Assembly (NCBI RefSeq): GCF_020707215.1
Contig: NZ_JAJFET010000006.1
Coordinates: forward strand, 124,001 to 188,000
DNA: 64,000 nucleotides
Direction: 5' to 3'
Source of the DNA: Sphingomonas sp. PL-96
Lineage (GTDB): Bacteria > Pseudomonadota > Alphaproteobacteria > Sphingomonadales > Sphingomonadaceae
Positions 47,112 to 55,845 of this stretch are shown here, one piece after another (within the stretch, counting starts at the first letter, position 1; each line of letters starts with the position of its first letter). Position numbers and translations under genes: made by a program. Under the pieces are notes generated by a model. The model was not told where the DNA came from. It made no database searches and saw only the letters and a program-made list of their open reading frames with translations.

Positions 47112-47558
47112 TCAGTCCAGCGTCGGCTGGCTCAGCTTGTCCACCCGCCGCTGGTGGCGCTCGCCACCAAAGGGCGTGGCGAGGAACGCCTCGATGCAGG
47201 CCTTGGCCATTTCGATGCCGACCAGCCGTGCGCCCATCGCCAGGACATTGGCGTCATTGTGCTCGCGGGCGAGCCGTGCCGACAGCGGCTCGTTGACCAG
47301 CGCGCAGCGGCAGCGGGCGTGGCGGTTGACCGCGATCGAGATGCCGATGCCCGATCCGCACAGTGCGACCCCGAACTCTGCCTCGCCCGTGCTCACTGCC
47401 CGCGCGAGCGCATAGCCATAGTCGGGATAGTCGACGCTCGCCTCGCCCTCCGGCCCCAGGTCGACCACCTCGTGCCCGGCTTCGCGCAGCCAGGCGACGA
47501 GCGCTGCCTTCAGCGACACGGCGGCGTGATCGGAAGCAAGGGCGATGCGATGGGACAT
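47112..47558 (-). CDS. rpiB: Ribose 5-phosphate isomerase B
   Basis: RpiB (148 residues) interconverts ribulose- and ribose-5-phosphate. MSHRIALASDHAAVSLK, EVVDLGPEG, VALCGSGIGISIAVNR (catalytic Cys region) and REHNDANVLAMGARL match the family. It lies upstream of glyA on the same strand but is separated by about 250 bases containing a palindrome, so it is probably expressed separately. Confidence 0.95.
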   Translation of the reverse strand: MSHRIALASDHAAVSLKAALVAWLREAGHEVVDLGPEGEASVDYPDYGYALARAVSTGEAEFGVALCGSGIGISIAVNRHARCRCALVNEPLSARLAREHNDANVLAMGARLVGIEMAKACIEAFLATPFGGERHQRRVDKLSQPTLD

Positions 47559-47647
47559 GGTGAAAGCCTTGGCAAACTGGGTCGGCTGCTGCCTAGCCGT
47601 GTGCGCCTGCGAACGCTAGACAGGCGGCACAACGCGGGAGGAACGCG

Positions 47648-48139
47648 ATGCGCGCTACGATCTTTGTGACGATGCTGGTGATGCTGGCAGGATGCGAACA
47701 GCGGGCCGAGCGGCGCGCCGAAGGGGAAGCCGTGGAGCGCGCGGTGCACAACAGCAGCCTTGCCGCCACCGAGACGCCGGCTCCTGAACCGACTCCCACA
47801 CCGACGCCCACGCCGTCCGTCACGCCGACACCTGCTGCCACCAGCGCCGCGACCGCCGACGCCTGGATCGGGCGGTGGCGCGGGGTGGAGGGCCTGTTCC
47901 TCGACATCGCCGCCGATCCGGAGCGCGGACCCCGCCATTATACGGTCGCGATGCAGTATACGCTCGACGACAAGGGCAGCTTCGACGGCGTGGCGGAGGG
48001 CGACACCATCCGCTTCACCCGTCCGGACGGCGCGCACACGTTGCGCGCGACCGATGGCGATGCCACCGGTTTGAAGTGGCTGGCAGGCAAGAAGGACTGC
48101 CTGACCGTGTCGCTGGGCGAGGGCTATTGCCGCGACTGA
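47648..48139 (+). CDS. Hypothetical lipoprotein with Pro/Thr linker
   Basis: A 163-residue exported lipoprotein of unknown function. MRATIFVTMLVMLAGC gives a signal peptide with lipobox LAGC (Cys 16). A Pro/Thr repeat (PTPTPTPTPSVTPTP, about residues 49-63) links to a globular C-terminal domain of about 90 residues with two cysteines (KKDCLT, GYCRD) that may form a disulfide. GGGAGG lies six bases before the ATG. Divergent from rpiB. Confidence 0.8.
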   Translation: MRATIFVTMLVMLAGCEQRAERRAEGEAVERAVHNSSLAATETPAPEPTPTPTPTPSVTPTPAATSAATADAWIGRWRGVEGLFLDIAADPERGPRHYTVAMQYTLDDKGSFDGVAEGDTIRFTRPDGAHTLRATDGDATGLKWLAGKKDCLTVSLGEGYCRD

Positions 48140-48211
48140 TCGCGGCTGGGACGGCGGCCTGACACTTCGCGCTTCACCCCCGGCCCCGCATCCTCTAATC
48201 GGCGCGGTTCC

Positions 48212-51082
48212 ATGACCGACGAACCGAACGCGAAGCGCGACTGGCGCGACACCGTCTTCCTGCCGAAGACCGACTTCCCGATGAAGGCCGGCCTTGCCGC
48301 CAAGGAACCGGCGATCCTCGATCGCTGGGCGCGCATCGGGCTGTACGACCGCCTGCGCCGCGAGCGCGCGGGCCGCGAGCGGTTCATCCTCCACGACGGC
48401 CCGCCCTACGCCAATGGCGACATCCACATGGGCCATGCGATGAACAAGGTCCTCAAGGACATCATCGTCCGTTCGCAGACGCTGATGGGCAAGGACGCGC
48501 CCTATGTTCCCGGCTGGGACTGCCACGGCCTTCCGATCGAGTGGAAGATCGAGGAACAGTATCGCGCCAAGAAGCGGTCCAAGGACGAGGTGCCCCCGGC
48601 CGAGTTCCGCGCCGAATGCCGCGCCTATGCCGCGCATTGGGTCGACGTGCAGAAGGGCCAGTTCCAGCGGCTGGGCGTGCTCGGCGACTGGGAAGACCCG
48701 TACCTCACCATGAAGTTCGAGGCCGAGGCGACGATTGCGGGCGAGCTGCTCAAGTTCGCCGAGTCGGGCCAGCTCTATCGCGGCGCGAAGCCGGTCATGT
48801 GGAGCCCGGTCGAAAAGACCGCGCTCGCCGAGGCCGAGGTCGAGTATGAAGACATCGTCTCCACCCAGATCGACGTCGCGTTCGAGATCGTCGAGGCGCC
48901 CAACGCGCCCGAGCTGGTCGGTGCGCATGCGGTGATCTGGACGACCACGCCGTGGACGATCCCGGTGAACCAGGCTTTGGCTTATGGCCCGGAGATCGAG
49001 TACGCGCTTGTAGAACTCGGCCGCATCCGCGTCCTCGTCGCAGTTCCGCTCGTCGAAGCATTCTTGACGCGGCTGAGCGGCGGAACGCTGCCTGCCCGGA
49101 AGGACCGTCTTGGCGTCGAGCCCGGTCTGAAATGGGGTGACATCTTCAAAAGCTTCACCGGCGCGCAACTCGCCGGCGCCGTTGTCCGCCACCCGATGCA
49201 CGCGCTCGGCGGCTTCTTCGCCAAGCCGCGGCCGATGCTGCCGGGCGACTTCGTCACCACCGACGCGGGTACCGGCCTCGTCCACATGGCGCCGGACCAT
49301 GGCGAGGACGACTTCGCGCTGTGCAAGGCGTACGGCATCGACCCCGTGTTCGCGGTCACCGGCGACGGCAAGTATCGCGACGACTGGGCGTGGCTCGGCG
49401 GCCAGGGCAGCGTCATCAACCCCAAGTTCACCGCGTCCGGTAACGGCGCGAAGCTGGAGGAAGGGCCAATCTGCCGCGACCTGCGCGAAGCGGGCGCGCT
49501 GCTCGCCGCGTCGGACGACTTCCGCCACAGCTATCCGCATTCGTGGCGCTCCAAGGCCAAGGTGATCTTCCGCGCGACGCCGCAGTGGTTCATCCCGATG
49601 GACCAGAGCGCGGCGGACACGGTGGAGCAGGGCGCCGAGACCGCCGCCGGCAACGGTGCCACCCTGCGCGAACTCGCGCTCGACGCGATCGCGCAGACCC
49701 GCTTCGTGCCGGAAAAGGGTCGCAATCGCATCGCCTCGATGGTGTCGGGACGTCCCGACTGGGTGATCAGCCGCCAGCGCGCCTGGGGCGTGCCGATCGC
49801 GCTCTACGTCCATCGCCAGACCGGTGCATACCTGCGCGACCCGGCGGTGAACGCGCGCATCCTCGACGCCTTCCGCACCGGCGGCGCGGATGCCTGGTTC
49901 GCGGCCGACCACCAGGCGCTGCTCGGCCCTGACTATGCGCTCGCCGACTATGAAGTCGTCACCGACATCCTCGACGTGTGGTTCGACTCGGGCTCGACCC
50001 ACGCCTTCGTGGTCGAGGCGCGCTACGGCGCCGGCACCCGCGCGAACCTGTACCTGGAGGGGTCGGACCAGCATCGCGGCTGGTTCCAGTCGTCGCTGCT
50101 GGAAAGCTGCGGCACCCGCGGCCGCGCGCCGTACGACGCGGTGCTGACCCACGGCTTCGCGCTCGACGGCAACGGGCGCAAGATGTCCAAGAGCCTGGGC
50201 AACGTCGTCGATCCGCTGAAGGTGATCGGCGAGTCGGGCGCCGACATCCTGCGGCTGTGGATTGCGCAGACCGATTATTTCGAGGACGTGCGTATCGGCA
50301 AGGAGGTGCTGGCGGGCACCGGCGACACCTATCGCAAGCTGCGCAACACCTTCCGCTATCTGCTCGGCGCGCTCGACGGCTTTACCGACGCGGAGCGGGT
50401 CGCGGTCGCCGACATGCCCGAGCTGGAGCGCTACGTGCTCCACCTGCTCGGCAAGCTTGACGTCGAGCTGCGCGCAGCGGCCGAGGCGTACGAGTTCAAC
50501 CGCTATGCGCGCGCGCTGACCGATTTCGCCAACGAGGATCTGTCGGCGTTCTTCTTCGATATCCGCAAGGACTCGCTCTATTGCGACGCCGCGGACGATC
50601 CCAAGCGCCGCGCCTATCGCACCGTGCTCGACCTGCTGTTCCACGCGCTGGTCCGCTATGCCGCGCCGATCCTGGCCTTCACGGCCGAGGAAGTGTGGCA
50701 GGCGCGCTATCCGAGCGAGGACGGTTCGGTCCACCTGCTCGAATGGCCCGAGCTGCCGGCGCTGCCCGCCGACGACGCGGTTGCCACCAGCTGGGACGAC
50801 GTCCGACGTCTCCGCGAGCGGGTCACTGAGGCGATCGAGCCGCTGCGCCGCGAAAAGATCGTGCGCTCCAGCCTGGAGGCGGATGTGACCGTGCCAGAGC
50901 TTCCGCTCGCCGAAAGCGCGTTGACGGAGGCGTTCATCGTGGCGTCGGTGGCCAAGGGCTCGGAGGACGGCGTGGGCGTCGCCCGCACGCACAAGCTCAA
51001 ATGCGGTCGCTGCTGGCGTCACCTGCCGGAAGTTGCAGAGGACGATGCGCTGTGCCACCGCTGTGCAGAGGTAGTATCCTGA
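48212..51082 (+). CDS. ileS: Isoleucyl-tRNA synthetase
   Basis: IleRS (956 residues, class I) charges tRNA-Ile. It has HMGH (HIGH motif, about residues 72-75), KMSKS in GRKMSKSLGN and editing-domain sequences (VIWTTTPWTIPVN). The C-terminal zinc finger has CGRCWRH and CHRCAEV, the normal bacterial short form. The stop shares one base with the lspA start (TGATG), and lspA plus a DUF3035 lipoprotein gene follow in the same unit. Confidence 0.98.
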   Translation: MTDEPNAKRDWRDTVFLPKTDFPMKAGLAAKEPAILDRWARIGLYDRLRRERAGRERFILHDGPPYANGDIHMGHAMNKVLKDIIVRSQTLMGKDAPYVPGWDCHGLPIEWKIEEQYRAKKRSKDEVPPAEFRAECRAYAAHWVDVQKGQFQRLGVLGDWEDPYLTMKFEAEATIAGELLKFAESGQLYRGAKPVMWSPVEKTALAEAEVEYEDIVSTQIDVAFEIVEAPNAPELVGAHAVIWTTTPWTIPVNQALAYGPEIEYALVELGRIRVLVAVPLVEAFLTRLSGGTLPARKDRLGVEPGLKWGDIFKSFTGAQLAGAVVRHPMHALGGFFAKPRPMLPGDFVTTDAGTGLVHMAPDHGEDDFALCKAYGIDPVFAVTGDGKYRDDWAWLGGQGSVINPKFTASGNGAKLEEGPICRDLREAGALLAASDDFRHSYPHSWRSKAKVIFRATPQWFIPMDQSAADTVEQGAETAAGNGATLRELALDAIAQTRFVPEKGRNRIASMVSGRPDWVISRQRAWGVPIALYVHRQTGAYLRDPAVNARILDAFRTGGADAWFAADHQALLGPDYALADYEVVTDILDVWFDSGSTHAFVVEARYGAGTRANLYLEGSDQHRGWFQSSLLESCGTRGRAPYDAVLTHGFALDGNGRKMSKSLGNVVDPLKVIGESGADILRLWIAQTDYFEDVRIGKEVLAGTGDTYRKLRNTFRYLLGALDGFTDAERVAVADMPELERYVLHLLGKLDVELRAAAEAYEFNRYARALTDFANEDLSAFFFDIRKDSLYCDAADDPKRRAYRTVLDLLFHALVRYAAPILAFTAEEVWQARYPSEDGSVHLLEWPELPALPADDAVATSWDDVRRLRERVTEAIEPLRREKIVRSSLEADVTVPELPLAESALTEAFIVASVAKGSEDGVGVARTHKLKCGRCWRHLPEVAEDDALCHRCAEVVS

Positions 51083-51597
51083 TGCAACGCACCCGCTTTC
51101 ACGGCTTCCTGCTCGCAGGGCTGATCTTCATCGTCGACCAGCTGGTGAAGTTCGTCGTCACCGGTCCGCTGGGCGTGGCCCGGCCGGGCGACGAGCGCAT
51201 CCTGCTGCCGATCTTCGACCTCCGCTTCGTGCCGAACGTCGGCGTGTCGCTGGGGCTGCTTCCGGCCGACAGCAGCGTGATGCGCTGGCTGCTGGTGCTG
51301 CTCACTGCCGCGATCGCGTGCGGCGTCGCGTGGTGGATGCTGCGCGAAAAGAGCCGGCCCGACCTGTTCGCGCTTGGGCTGGTGCTGGGCGGTGCGCTCG
51401 GCAACATCCTCGACCGGGTGCGGTTCGGCTATGTGGTCGACTTCCTCGACCTGCACTTCGGGACGTGGCGCCCGTTCCTGATCTTCAACGTCGCCGATGC
51501 CGCCATCACCATCGGCGTGCTGATCCTGCTTGTCCGCGCGGTGCTGGTGCGCGACAAGCCTGCCGAAACGCCCGCTGGGGAGAAGGTAAATGCGTAA
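51082..51597 (+). CDS. lspA: Lipoprotein signal peptidase (signal peptidase II)
   Basis: LspA (171 residues) cleaves prolipoproteins after lipidation. Four membrane helices; the conserved blocks are NVGVSLG, NILDRVRFGYVVDFLDL (first catalytic Asp) and FNVADAAITIG (second Asp). The block usually written NxGAAFG/S is NVGVSLG here, a mild variation. Start overlaps the ileS stop by one base, end overlaps the next gene by eight bases. Confidence 0.96.
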   Translation: MQRTRFHGFLLAGLIFIVDQLVKFVVTGPLGVARPGDERILLPIFDLRFVPNVGVSLGLLPADSSVMRWLLVLLTAAIACGVAWWMLREKSRPDLFALGLVLGGALGNILDRVRFGYVVDFLDLHFGTWRPFLIFNVADAAITIGVLILLVRAVLVRDKPAETPAGEKVNA

Positions 51598-52000
51598 AAT
51601 TCATGCCGCCGCGAGCGTTGCGCTCGCCCTTGCCCTCGCGGGCTGCGGCTCGTCGGGGGGGCTCAACCGTGCCCGTCCGGACGAGTTCGCCGTCGCGCGT
51701 CAGGCGCCGCTGGTGATCCCGCCCGATTTCGCGCTGGTGCCGCCGCAGCCGGGCGCGCCGCGTCCGCAGGAAGCCGGCGCTTCCACCCAGGCGCTCCAGG
51801 CGATGTTCGGCGGCGAAGCCCAGCGCAGCGCCGGCGAGCGCGCCGCGCTCCAGCAGGCCGGCGGCACTGCCGCGGCCGATGCTGGCGTCCGCTCGGCCGT
51901 CGCCGATCCGGACACGGCGGTGGTCGACAAGGGCTCGACCACCCAGCAGATCATCGCGGCGCCGGAAGGCGACGGCCAGGCCGCGCGCACCACGCCGTAA
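51590..52000 (+). CDS. DUF3035 lipoprotein
   Basis: A 136-residue lipoprotein with lipobox LAGC (signal MRKIHAAASVALALALAGC). The motif ARQAPLVIPPDFALVPPQPGAP matches DUF3035, an alphaproteobacterial family that I recall being linked to the outer-membrane BAM complex as BamF; I hold that link with moderate confidence. The rest is Ala/Gly/Gln-rich and probably disordered. Translationally coupled to lspA, followed by a strong terminator. Confidence 0.85.
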   Translation: MRKIHAAASVALALALAGCGSSGGLNRARPDEFAVARQAPLVIPPDFALVPPQPGAPRPQEAGASTQALQAMFGGEAQRSAGERAALQQAGGTAAADAGVRSAVADPDTAVVDKGSTTQQIIAAPEGDGQAARTTP

Positions 52001-52022
52001 GCGGTTCGGCAGCCGGAAACGG

Positions 52023-52055
52023 AAAAGGGCCGCGACGCGAGTCGCGGCCCTTTTT
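52023..52055 (+). terminator. Intrinsic terminator of the ileS-lspA-DUF3035 operon
   Basis: A perfect 14-bp stem (52023-52036 with 52041-52054) including terminal A-T pairs, loop GCGA, followed by TTTTT. Starts 22 bases after the stop codon. Confidence 0.9.
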
Positions 52056-52122
52056 ATGTGCCCGTCACACCTGCCCTGTGACCGGCGAAGGGCGACATCT
52101 TTGCGCAGCCTGTTTCCGTGCT

Positions 52123-52197
52123 CCTGCGGAGGCAGGAGCCCAGGGCGTCATACGCGGTCGGCTGTTCTGCTTCGCCCTGGATTCCTGCCTCCGCAGG
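52123..52197. repeat. Second palindromic repeat family
   Basis: Inverted arms 52123-52147 and 52173-52197 (25 bases, 2 mismatches) around a 25-base loop. The arms read CCTGCGGAGGCAGGA from the outside inward. Within each arm TCCTGC and GCAGGA also form a small inner palindrome. It lies between the DUF3035 terminator and the end of the convergent porin gene. Not related to the GTATCGAAG palindromes. Confidence 0.8.
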
Positions 52198-52292
52198 GTT
52201 GCGGCAGCTTTAGCGGCGGTTGTAGCGCCTACGGAGAGGCCTTGTCGGACAGGCGGCCAGGGCCACGCGCGACAACGCCCGTGGCCCCGTCC

Positions 52293-53105
52293 TCAGAACG
52301 CTGCGGTCAGCGACACCACCACCGTGCTCGCCGCGATCGGGCTGCCGTCCTTGGTCTTCGCAAAGCCGGAGCCGAGATAGGCCGACTCGCGGCGGCTGAT
52401 GTCGGTGTCGACATAGGCGACGCCCAGCGTCAGCTGCTTCCACGTCGCATCCACGCCCAGCAGCCAGTCGAAATATTCACCGGTTGGCGCCAGGCTGGTA
52501 CCGTTCGGCCCCAGGCCCGGATTGCCGTGCGAATAGCCGATATGCGCCTTTGCCGTCAGCGGCGTCGTGGGAATGCCGACCGTGCCATCGCCCGACAGAT
52601 AGAGATTGTCGCCGCGGTCGCCGTCGGGATGCGCCATGAAGTTGCCAAGCGACGTCTGCTTGGGCGCGTAGAACACGCCTGCGGTGAGGTTCGCCGGACC
52701 TGCAGTGCCGGACAGCTTGCCATAGAGCTCGACGACATCGGTCTCGTCCGCCCCGCCGGGATAGGTGTACCAGGTCACGCCGACGTCGACCGCGCCGTTG
52801 CCGACCTCTCCCTTGTACCCCGCGATCAGGTCCAGCTCGAGGTTGGCGCCGCCGAACGTGCCCCAGCCGGCCAGGTTCGAGCCCCAGGTGCCGATATAGA
52901 AGCCGCTTTCATGTGCGATGGTGAGGCCGCCCTGGACCGCCACCTGCTTGTCGCTCTGGGAGACGCCGCGAAAGCGATAGTCGGACGCGACGGTCGCGCT
53001 GCCGCTGACGGTGATGGGTTCGGGCGGATCGGTTTCCTGCGCCCAGGCTGGCGCAAGGCTAGTGATGGCAGCAAAGACAGAAAGAAGTAACTTGGAGAAA
53101 CGCAT
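52293..53105 (-). CDS. TorF-family putative porin
   Basis: A 270-residue predicted outer-membrane beta-barrel (TIGR02001/TorF type). Signal peptide MRFSKLLLSVFAAITSLAPAW, ending AWA-QE. The typical opening strand region SGSATVASDYRFRGVSQSD and the C-terminal aromatic residue (TAAF, the BAM signal) are present. Family members are thought to form pores for small solutes; substrate unknown. Stand-alone gene. Confidence 0.9.
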   Translation of the reverse strand: MRFSKLLLSVFAAITSLAPAWAQETDPPEPITVSGSATVASDYRFRGVSQSDKQVAVQGGLTIAHESGFYIGTWGSNLAGWGTFGGANLELDLIAGYKGEVGNGAVDVGVTWYTYPGGADETDVVELYGKLSGTAGPANLTAGVFYAPKQTSLGNFMAHPDGDRGDNLYLSGDGTVGIPTTPLTAKAHIGYSHGNPGLGPNGTSLAPTGEYFDWLLGVDATWKQLTLGVAYVDTDISRRESAYLGSGFAKTKDGSPIAASTVVVSLTAAF

Positions 53106-53272
53106 CGCAACCTCCCTGAGGTGATGGTTCTCCTCCTGCTTGCGGCCTGGGACGTCGTGCGCGTCCCCTGTGCCGCGACACCAAGGTGCCGCTGGCAGGG
53201 GCGGCGCACAACGTCTGTTTCCGGGATGTTACATTTTGCAGGGCGTAGTTGCGCTGCAGCAACAACGTGCGG

Positions 53273-53734
53273 TCAGCGGACTTCCAGGATCGCGTCCACT
53301 TCCACCACGGCACCCAGCGGCAGGACGGGCACGCCGACCGCGCTGCGGGCGTGCTTGCCGGCGTCGCCGAACACCGCGACCATCAGCTCCGACGCGCCGT
53401 TGGCGACCTTGGGCTGGTCGGTGAAGCTGCCTGCGCTGTTGACGAACACGCCAAGCTTCACGACCCGGCCCACGCGGTCGAGGGTGCCGAGCGCCTTTTC
53501 CGCCTGTGCCAGCAGCATCAGCGCGCAGCGACGCGCTGCCTCCACGCCATAGTCCAGGTCGCGGTCCTCACCCAGGCGGCCGGTCATCAGCGCGCCGTCC
53601 TGGAACGGCAGCTGTCCCGAGATGTGGAGGAGGCCGCCCGCCTCGACGGCGGGCACATAGGCGGCGACCGGCGCCGCCGCTTCGGGGAGGGTGAGGCCGA
53701 GTTCGGCCAGCTTTGCAGGGATGTCAGTTGCCAT
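53273..53734 (-). CDS. RidA/YjgF-family protein
   Basis: A 153-residue member of the RidA superfamily (longer YjgF-like type with LAELGLTLPEAAAPVAAYVP), which includes imine/enamine deaminases. LLHISGQLPFQDG, GKHARSAVGVPVLPLGAVVEVDAI and the Arg of HARSA are landmarks. Start at 53734 chosen; ATG at 53746 is possible. It is the last gene of a DUF3572-HAD-RidA unit. Confidence 0.9.
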   Translation of the reverse strand: MATDIPAKLAELGLTLPEAAAPVAAYVPAVEAGGLLHISGQLPFQDGALMTGRLGEDRDLDYGVEAARRCALMLLAQAEKALGTLDRVGRVVKLGVFVNSAGSFTDQPKVANGASELMVAVFGDAGKHARSAVGVPVLPLGAVVEVDAILEVR

Positions 53735-53766
53735 AGAAAGGGTCATCCCGCGGGGCTGGACAAGGG

Positions 53767-54396
53767 TCAAGCCTCTGCCGGCACCCCCGCGTCGAACCGC
53801 CGGCCGATCCACGCCGCCGCCTCGCGCCAGTCGTCGATCCGCGCGTGGGCGGCGGGCGCAGGGGCGACGTGCGACGCCAGCTGCGGTTCGGCGATCATGT
53901 GCAGCCGGTGAACGCCGGGCACATGCTCCGCGACCGATTCGTGGTGGCTGGGCAGATCGTCCACGAACACGGTGACCGGATTGCCATGCTCAGCCACCAG
54001 CCGGGCGACCGCTGCGCCCTTGGGCCCCTGGTTGCATTCGACCCGGTGCTCGATGCCGTGGGTGGAAAGCTGGGCAATCCGCGACTCGCGGCAATGATCG
54101 CGCAGATTGGTCAGGATGACGATGTCGGCCCGCTCGGCAAGCAGCGCCAGCGCCGTGTCCGCATGCGGAACCAGGGTCTGCCGTTCCAGCTCGGCCGGAA
54201 AGAAGCCGTCGACCATCGACCACATCGTCTCGCGCGTAACCGGCGCACCGCCGTCGCGGTGGCGCATCGCGGTCTCGAAGCTCGGTTCGTCCATGCGCAG
54301 GTCGATGTCGTGATGTTCGCCAAGCCAGTCGCCGAAGTGGCGCACCATGTGGAGAAGGACTTCGTCGCAATCGGTAATCAGCAGTGGCTTCATCAT
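53767..54396 (-). CDS. HAD-superfamily hydrolase
   Basis: A 209-residue HAD phosphatase-like protein: motif I ITDCDEVLLHM (DxD with the nucleophile Asp), motif II VILTNLR, motif III Lys in GPKGAAV and motif IV FVDDLPSH. The cap region is small and includes MRHRDGGAP. Substrate not predictable. The start overlaps the DUF3572 stop by 4 bases (ATGA). Confidence 0.9.
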   Translation of the reverse strand: MMKPLLITDCDEVLLHMVRHFGDWLGEHHDIDLRMDEPSFETAMRHRDGGAPVTRETMWSMVDGFFPAELERQTLVPHADTALALLAERADIVILTNLRDHCRESRIAQLSTHGIEHRVECNQGPKGAAVARLVAEHGNPVTVFVDDLPSHHESVAEHVPGVHRLHMIAEPQLASHVAPAPAAHARIDDWREAAAWIGRRFDAGVPAEA

Positions 54397-54665
54397 TGCT
54401 CCAGAACGCGGCGTGCGCGGGTCAGCTGCTCCGGCGTCACCTGCAGCGCCTCCGCGCAGGCGATCAGGTCGGGCTCATGGTTTTCGAGAAAGCCGATCAC
54501 CGCCGCCAGAAAGGCCGGCGTACCGGCGCTGGCGCGCAGATCATCGGGCGTGATGCCGGTGATGTCGAGGAAGCGGCGCGCCCGCTCCGAATCGGCGAGC
54601 ACCCAGCTCAGCGCGCCGAGTGCCAGCGTGGCGGCGGCTTCGGCATTTGTTTCGTCGGGCGGCAT
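54393..54665 (-). CDS. DUF3572 protein
   Basis: A 90-residue all-helical protein matching DUF3572 (NAEAAATLALGALSWVLAD, FLDITGITPDDLRA, HEPDLIACAEAL). Family function unknown. First gene of the operon with the HAD hydrolase and RidA genes; divergent from divK with 21 bases between start codons. Confidence 0.88.
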   Translation of the reverse strand: MPPDETNAEAAATLALGALSWVLADSERARRFLDITGITPDDLRASAGTPAFLAAVIGFLENHEPDLIACAEALQVTPEQLTRARRVLEQ

Positions 54666-54686
54666 GCCCTACATCCCCTGGCATCA

Positions 54687-55109
54687 ATGAAGCGGGCCTG
54701 GGACGTGACAAAAAGGGTGCTCGTTGTCGAGGACAACGAACTCAATCTGAAGCTGTTTTGCGACCTGCTGCGCGCACACGGGTTCGCGACCGAGCCGGTG
54801 CGCGACGGGCGCGAGGCGGTGGCACGGGCGCGCGCGTTCGTGCCGGACCTGATCATCACCGACATCCAGCTGCCGCACATGACGGGACTGGAGCTGATCG
54901 GGCGTCTGAAGCTGGATGCAAAGCTGCGGCACATCCCGATCATGGCGGTGACCGCCTATGTGGGACGTGAGGACGAGGAGCGGATTCGCGCAGCCGGCGC
55001 GAATGCCTATGTCACCAAGCCGATCTCGGTGGTGCGCTTCGTCGAGGAGGTGCGGGCGCTGCTGCCGCGTCAGGCCGAGGGATCGGCGGACGCGGCGCTG
55101 GCCGGCTGA
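54687..55109 (+). CDS. divK: DivK-like single-domain response regulator
   Basis: A 140-residue stand-alone receiver. VLVVEDNELNLKLFCDLLRA, phosphoacceptor Asp in LIITDIQLPHMTGLELI and Lys in AYVTKPIS closely match DivK, the cell-cycle receiver of alphaproteobacteria that works with PleC/DivJ and DivL. No output domain. The start is ATG 54687 or GTG 54705; the latter gives the usual VTKRVLVVEDN beginning. A Gln/Glu/Ala-rich tail follows the receiver. Confidence 0.9.
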   Translation: MKRAWDVTKRVLVVEDNELNLKLFCDLLRAHGFATEPVRDGREAVARARAFVPDLIITDIQLPHMTGLELIGRLKLDAKLRHIPIMAVTAYVGREDEERIRAAGANAYVTKPISVVRFVEEVRALLPRQAEGSADAALAG

Positions 55110-55140
55110 GGCCGCTCCGTCGTGGGGAGCGGCAGGCCGA

Positions 55141-55308
55141 TTACTTGATCTTGGCTTCCTTGAACTCGACGTGCTTGCGCACGATCGGGTCATACTTGCG
55201 GAAGCTGAACTTCTCGGTCTGGGTGCGCGGGTTCTTCTTGGTGACATAGAAGAAGCCGGTGTCGGCCGTGCTGACGAGCTTGATCTTGACGGTGGTCGGC
55301 TTTGCCAT
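55141..55308 (-). CDS. rpmG: 50S ribosomal protein L33
   Basis: L33 (55 residues) starting [20 protein letters not shown]. This is the cysteine-free type, with no CxxC zinc ribbon. A promoter-like TTGACA element lies about 110 bases upstream. Convergent with divK. Confidence 0.97.
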   Translation of the reverse strand: MAKPTTVKIKLVSTADTGFFYVTKKNPRTQTEKFSFRKYDPIVRKHVEFKEAKIK

Positions 55309-55398
55309 GACCCTGAAATCCTTCGGTTCGCGGTACCGGACAGCGTGGAAAAAACAAAAAAGCGGCGCGCGCAAACCGCGGCCGCCCACAGGCTGGGC

Positions 55399-55427
55399 CG
55401 CATGCGTCACTCGCCCGCAGATGTCAA
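55399..55427 (-). promoter_or_regulatory. Possible promoter of rpmG
   Basis: Minus strand TTGACA (perfect -35), 17-base spacer, CATGCG as a weak -10. The leader to the rpmG start would be about 85 bases. Confidence 0.4.
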
Positions 55428-55525
55428 GGCCGAGACGGTGCTTGCGTGTACTGGCACTCCTGTTTCATCGTTCCTTCACGCAAAGACGGCACATTGCCGC
55501 AGCACCCAAGGAGAGGGCCCAAGCG

Positions 55526-55831
55526 ATGATCGAGGCAGGTGTCGGCACGCCCATCGAATTCCAGCACGGCCTGGCGGCGCTTCGCCTGAGCGGCAGCCCG
55601 GTTCGCCAGCTCGCCGCGGAGGTCGAGGGGATTCGTCGCCTGGCCGCGGCGCAGGGGCTGGTGGCGGCGACGCCGGTGATCCGCGCGATCGACTCGGCGC
55701 TGGCGCGCGGCGAGTGCGGCCCGTTGCTGCAGGGGCTGGTCTCGATCCTTGAGGATGCGCTGGCCCAGCGTGGCGCGGGCGACTCGGGCTCGGTCTATGC
55801 CGCGGCCTGTTCGGTGCGACTCGCCGGCTGA
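55526..55831 (+). CDS. Hypothetical protein, helical
   Basis: A 101-residue Ala/Leu/Arg-rich protein (MIEAGVGTPIEFQHGLAALR) predicted to be mostly helical, with no recognised family. Starts at 55526 after AGGAGAGGG. It lies 14 bases upstream of the GDT1-like membrane protein gene and is probably cotranscribed. No signal peptide or membrane segment. Confidence 0.6.
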   Translation: MIEAGVGTPIEFQHGLAALRLSGSPVRQLAAEVEGIRRLAAAQGLVAATPVIRAIDSALARGECGPLLQGLVSILEDALAQRGAGDSGSVYAAACSVRLAG

Positions 55832-55845
55832 ACGCCGGACCGCGG

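Noticed and set aside
47778..47845. Short tandem repeat
   Set aside because: It is the coding sequence of a Thr/Pro linker in a lipoprotein, already explained by the gene.
47510..51058. A 1182-codon open frame on the minus strand
   Set aside because: Antisense to ileS, with no recognisable domain.
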